Below are positions 4,764 through 5,833 of a stretch of 5,833 nt of DNA, piece after piece. The translations under genes were made by a program, and so were the position numbers. Within the stretch, counting starts at the first letter, position 1. The number at the start of each line of letters is the position of its first letter. This DNA comes from an uncultured Collinsella sp. (GTDB lineage Bacteria > Actinomycetota > Coriobacteriia > Coriobacteriales > Coriobacteriaceae): the NCBI GenBank assembly GCA_902492855.1, contig CABUMU010000112.1, positions 1-5,833 on the forward strand, read 5' to 3'. Below the pieces are notes generated by a model. It did not search any database. It was not told where the DNA came from and saw only the letters and a list, made by a program, of their open reading frames with translations.

Positions 4764-5002
4764 CCCTGCGGGCAAAAAATGCCAAATATGAGTACGGTTG
4801 CTAGCTTAGTAGCATATTGCCTTCGCAAAATAATAGACATAACAGCAAAATATGTTCATTAACGCAAACACATATAAGTCCGCTATAGGGCTGTTTGATC
4901 AATTTAGGGACGCGTGTAAGCCGTGAAAACGGCATTTGGGGCTGTTTTGGCTGTTACTAAAAGGGTAACAGTACTCATATTTGCCATTTTTTGCCCACGG
5001 GG
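4764..5002. repeat. Inverted-repeat element with AT-rich core
   Basis: Positions 4770-4795 and 4971-4996 are inverted copies matching at 25 of 26 bases (C at 4782 is the odd one). The match continues imperfectly outwards (4764-4769 with 4997-5002) and inwards (4796-4814 with 4952-4970), giving arms of 51 nt with about 41 matches. The inner end of each arm is a hairpin, TGCTA/TAGCA (4799-4814) on the left and ctgttac/gtaacag (4951-4971) on the right. The core, about 4815-4910, is clearly AT-rich against the rest of the window, and gccgt-gaaa-acggc (4920-4933) is another hairpin. No transposase gene and no obvious target duplication is visible. It could be a miniature non-autonomous element or two inverted copies of an intergenic repeat. 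Confidence 0.6.
4830..4858 (-). promoter_or_regulatory. Candidate minus-strand promoter inside the AT-rich core
   Basis: Read on the minus strand, TGAACA (4858-4853) is followed after exactly 17 nt by TATTAT (4835-4830), a fair -35 and a good -10 match pointing to the DAHP synthase gene about 285 nt away. AT-rich DNA makes such matches by chance, so this is only a candidate. If real, the transcript would carry the left arm of the inverted repeat and the palindromes at 4644-4755 in its leader. Confidence 0.25.
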
Positions 5003-5057
5003 CCTCGAAGGGGCTGTCAATCAGGTCCCAGGGGAGGCGGTTTGAGGGCCGCAGAGC

Positions 5058-5092
5058 AAAAACGGGGGCGCAGGTTGTCCTGCGCCCCCGTT
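5058..5092 (-). terminator. Intrinsic terminator of the ABC transporter gene
   Basis: On the minus strand a perfect 14-bp GC-rich stem (arms 5079-5092 and 5061-5074, loop 5075-5078) is followed by a T-run (A's at 5058-5062 on plus, two of them in the stem base). It begins 31 nt after the ABC gene stop and has the standard form of a Rho-independent terminator. It separates the ABC gene from the DAHP synthase gene. Confidence 0.9.
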
Positions 5093-5123
5093 CTCGGGCG
5101 TTATTCGTTCCCCGCGGCAGAAT

Positions 5124-5833
5124 TTACGCCGCCTCGTCGAACTGCGAGTTGTACAGATCGGCGTAGAAGCCGCCCTGGGCGAGCAACTCGTCGTGCGTGC
5201 CCTTCTCGACGATATCGCCGTCGCGAATTACCAGGATCACGTCGGCGTTGCGGATCGTGGACAGGCGGTGCGCGATAACAAAGCTGGTACGGCCCTGCAT
5301 CAGCGCATCCATGGCACGCTGAATAAGCTCCTCGGTACGAGTGTCAACGTTGGAGGTTGCCTCGTCCAGAATTAGCGCCGGGCGGTCGGCCAAAATGGCA
5401 CGGGCAATGGTCACGAGCTGGCGCTGGCCCTGCGACAGGTTGGTGCCTTCCTCGTTGATCATAAAGTCGTAGCCGCCGGCGAGCGTATGGATAAAGTGAT
5501 CGCAGCGTGCGGCGCGTGCAGCGGCTTCGACCTCGGCATCGCTTGCATCGGGGCGTCCGTAGCGGATGTTCTCGCGGATGGTGCCGTTAAACAGCCAGGT
5601 ATCCTGCAGCACCATGGCAAACTCGCCGCGCAGCGCCGCGCGGTCCCAGTCGCGCACGTCGACACCCTCGACGCGCAGCGAACCGCCGTCCACATCGTAG
5701 AAGCGCTGCAGCAGCTTAATGAGCGTGGTCTTGCCGGCGCCGGTGGGGCCGACGATGGCGATGGTCTGGCCGGGCTGCGCCTCGCAGCTAAAGTCGTGGA
5801 TGATGGTCTTGTCGGGCGTATAGCCAAACTTGA
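5124..5833 (-). CDS. ABC exporter, C-terminal nucleotide-binding domain (partial)
   Basis: The last 235 residues of an ATP-binding subunit of the MsbA/MdlB-like exporter class are visible; the start and the expected membrane domain lie beyond the right edge. In window numbering the parts are an A-loop Tyr in FGYTPD (Y4), Walker A GPTGAGKTT (28-36), Q-loop VLQDTWLF (74-81), signature NLSQGQRQL (130-138), Walker B ALILDE with catalytic E157 (152-157), D-loop SNVD (160-163) and the switch His in AHRLST (H188). All are intact, so this nucleotide site can hydrolyse ATP. Such genes often come in pairs forming a heterodimer, and a partner may lie to the right. The exported substrate cannot be told from this domain. 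The gene ends in TAA and is followed by a strong terminator. Confidence 0.93.
   Translation of the reverse strand, partial: KFGYTPDKTIIHDFSCEAQPGQTIAIVGPTGAGKTTLIKLLQRFYDVDGGSLRVEGVDVRDWDRAALRGEFAMVLQDTWLFNGTIRENIRYGRPDASDAEVEAAARAARCDHFIHTLAGGYDFMINEEGTNLSQGQRQLVTIARAILADRPALILDEATSNVDTRTEELIQRAMDALMQGRTSFVIAHRLSTIRNADVILVIRDGDIVEKGTHDELLAQGGFYADLYNSQFDEAA

Noticed and set aside
5124..5693. Treating the ABC domain as a complete gene starting at the GTG at 5693
   Set aside because: The same frame continues to the window edge and includes the A-loop and Walker A motif, which the domain needs, so the gene is cut by the window and does not begin there.

Overview
The window looks like chromosomal DNA from a high-GC gut actinobacterium of the Coriobacteriia, most likely Collinsella or a close relative. 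This rests on the GC-rich third codon positions, the strong GGAGG-type ribosome binding sites, the gene content and my memory of similar intergenic repeats in that genus. No 16S or other taxonomic marker is present, so the placement is an inference.

Layout. Positions 1-174 hold the tail of a repeat element and a short promoter/leader region. A 12-helix APC-superfamily amine/amino-acid permease (175-1605, +) is followed by a 368-nt non-coding stretch full of hairpins, and then by agmatine deiminase aguA (1974-3179, +). A 334-nt convergent intergenic region (3180-3513) carries two nested hairpin modules and a second perfect copy of the 46-bp repeat seen at the left edge. On the minus strand lie a class I DAHP synthase (3514-4545) and, after a 578-nt gap, the C-terminal nucleotide-binding domain of an ABC exporter (5124-5833, cut by the window edge). 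The gap holds a palindromic repeat, an inverted-repeat element of about 240 bp with an AT-rich core, and the strong intrinsic terminator of the ABC gene.

How the genes fit together. The permease and aguA form a plausible agmatine-use unit: import of agmatine (probably against putrescine, N-carbamoylputrescine or another amine) and its deimination to N-carbamoylputrescine and ammonia. The later enzymes (putrescine carbamoyltransferase and carbamate kinase, or N-carbamoylputrescine amidase) are not in the window. DAHP synthase (entry to the shikimate pathway) and the ABC exporter are unrelated neighbours.

Most of what is unusual is non-coding: perfect 46-bp direct repeats bracketing the permease-aguA cassette, hairpin-rich intergenic regions that look like structured RNAs or dispersed palindromic elements, and an inverted-repeat element whose two arms keep a hairpin at the same place despite sequence change. 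Within proteins, the agmatine deiminase has an acidic insertion of about 25 residues and a changed residue pair next to a catalytic Asp.
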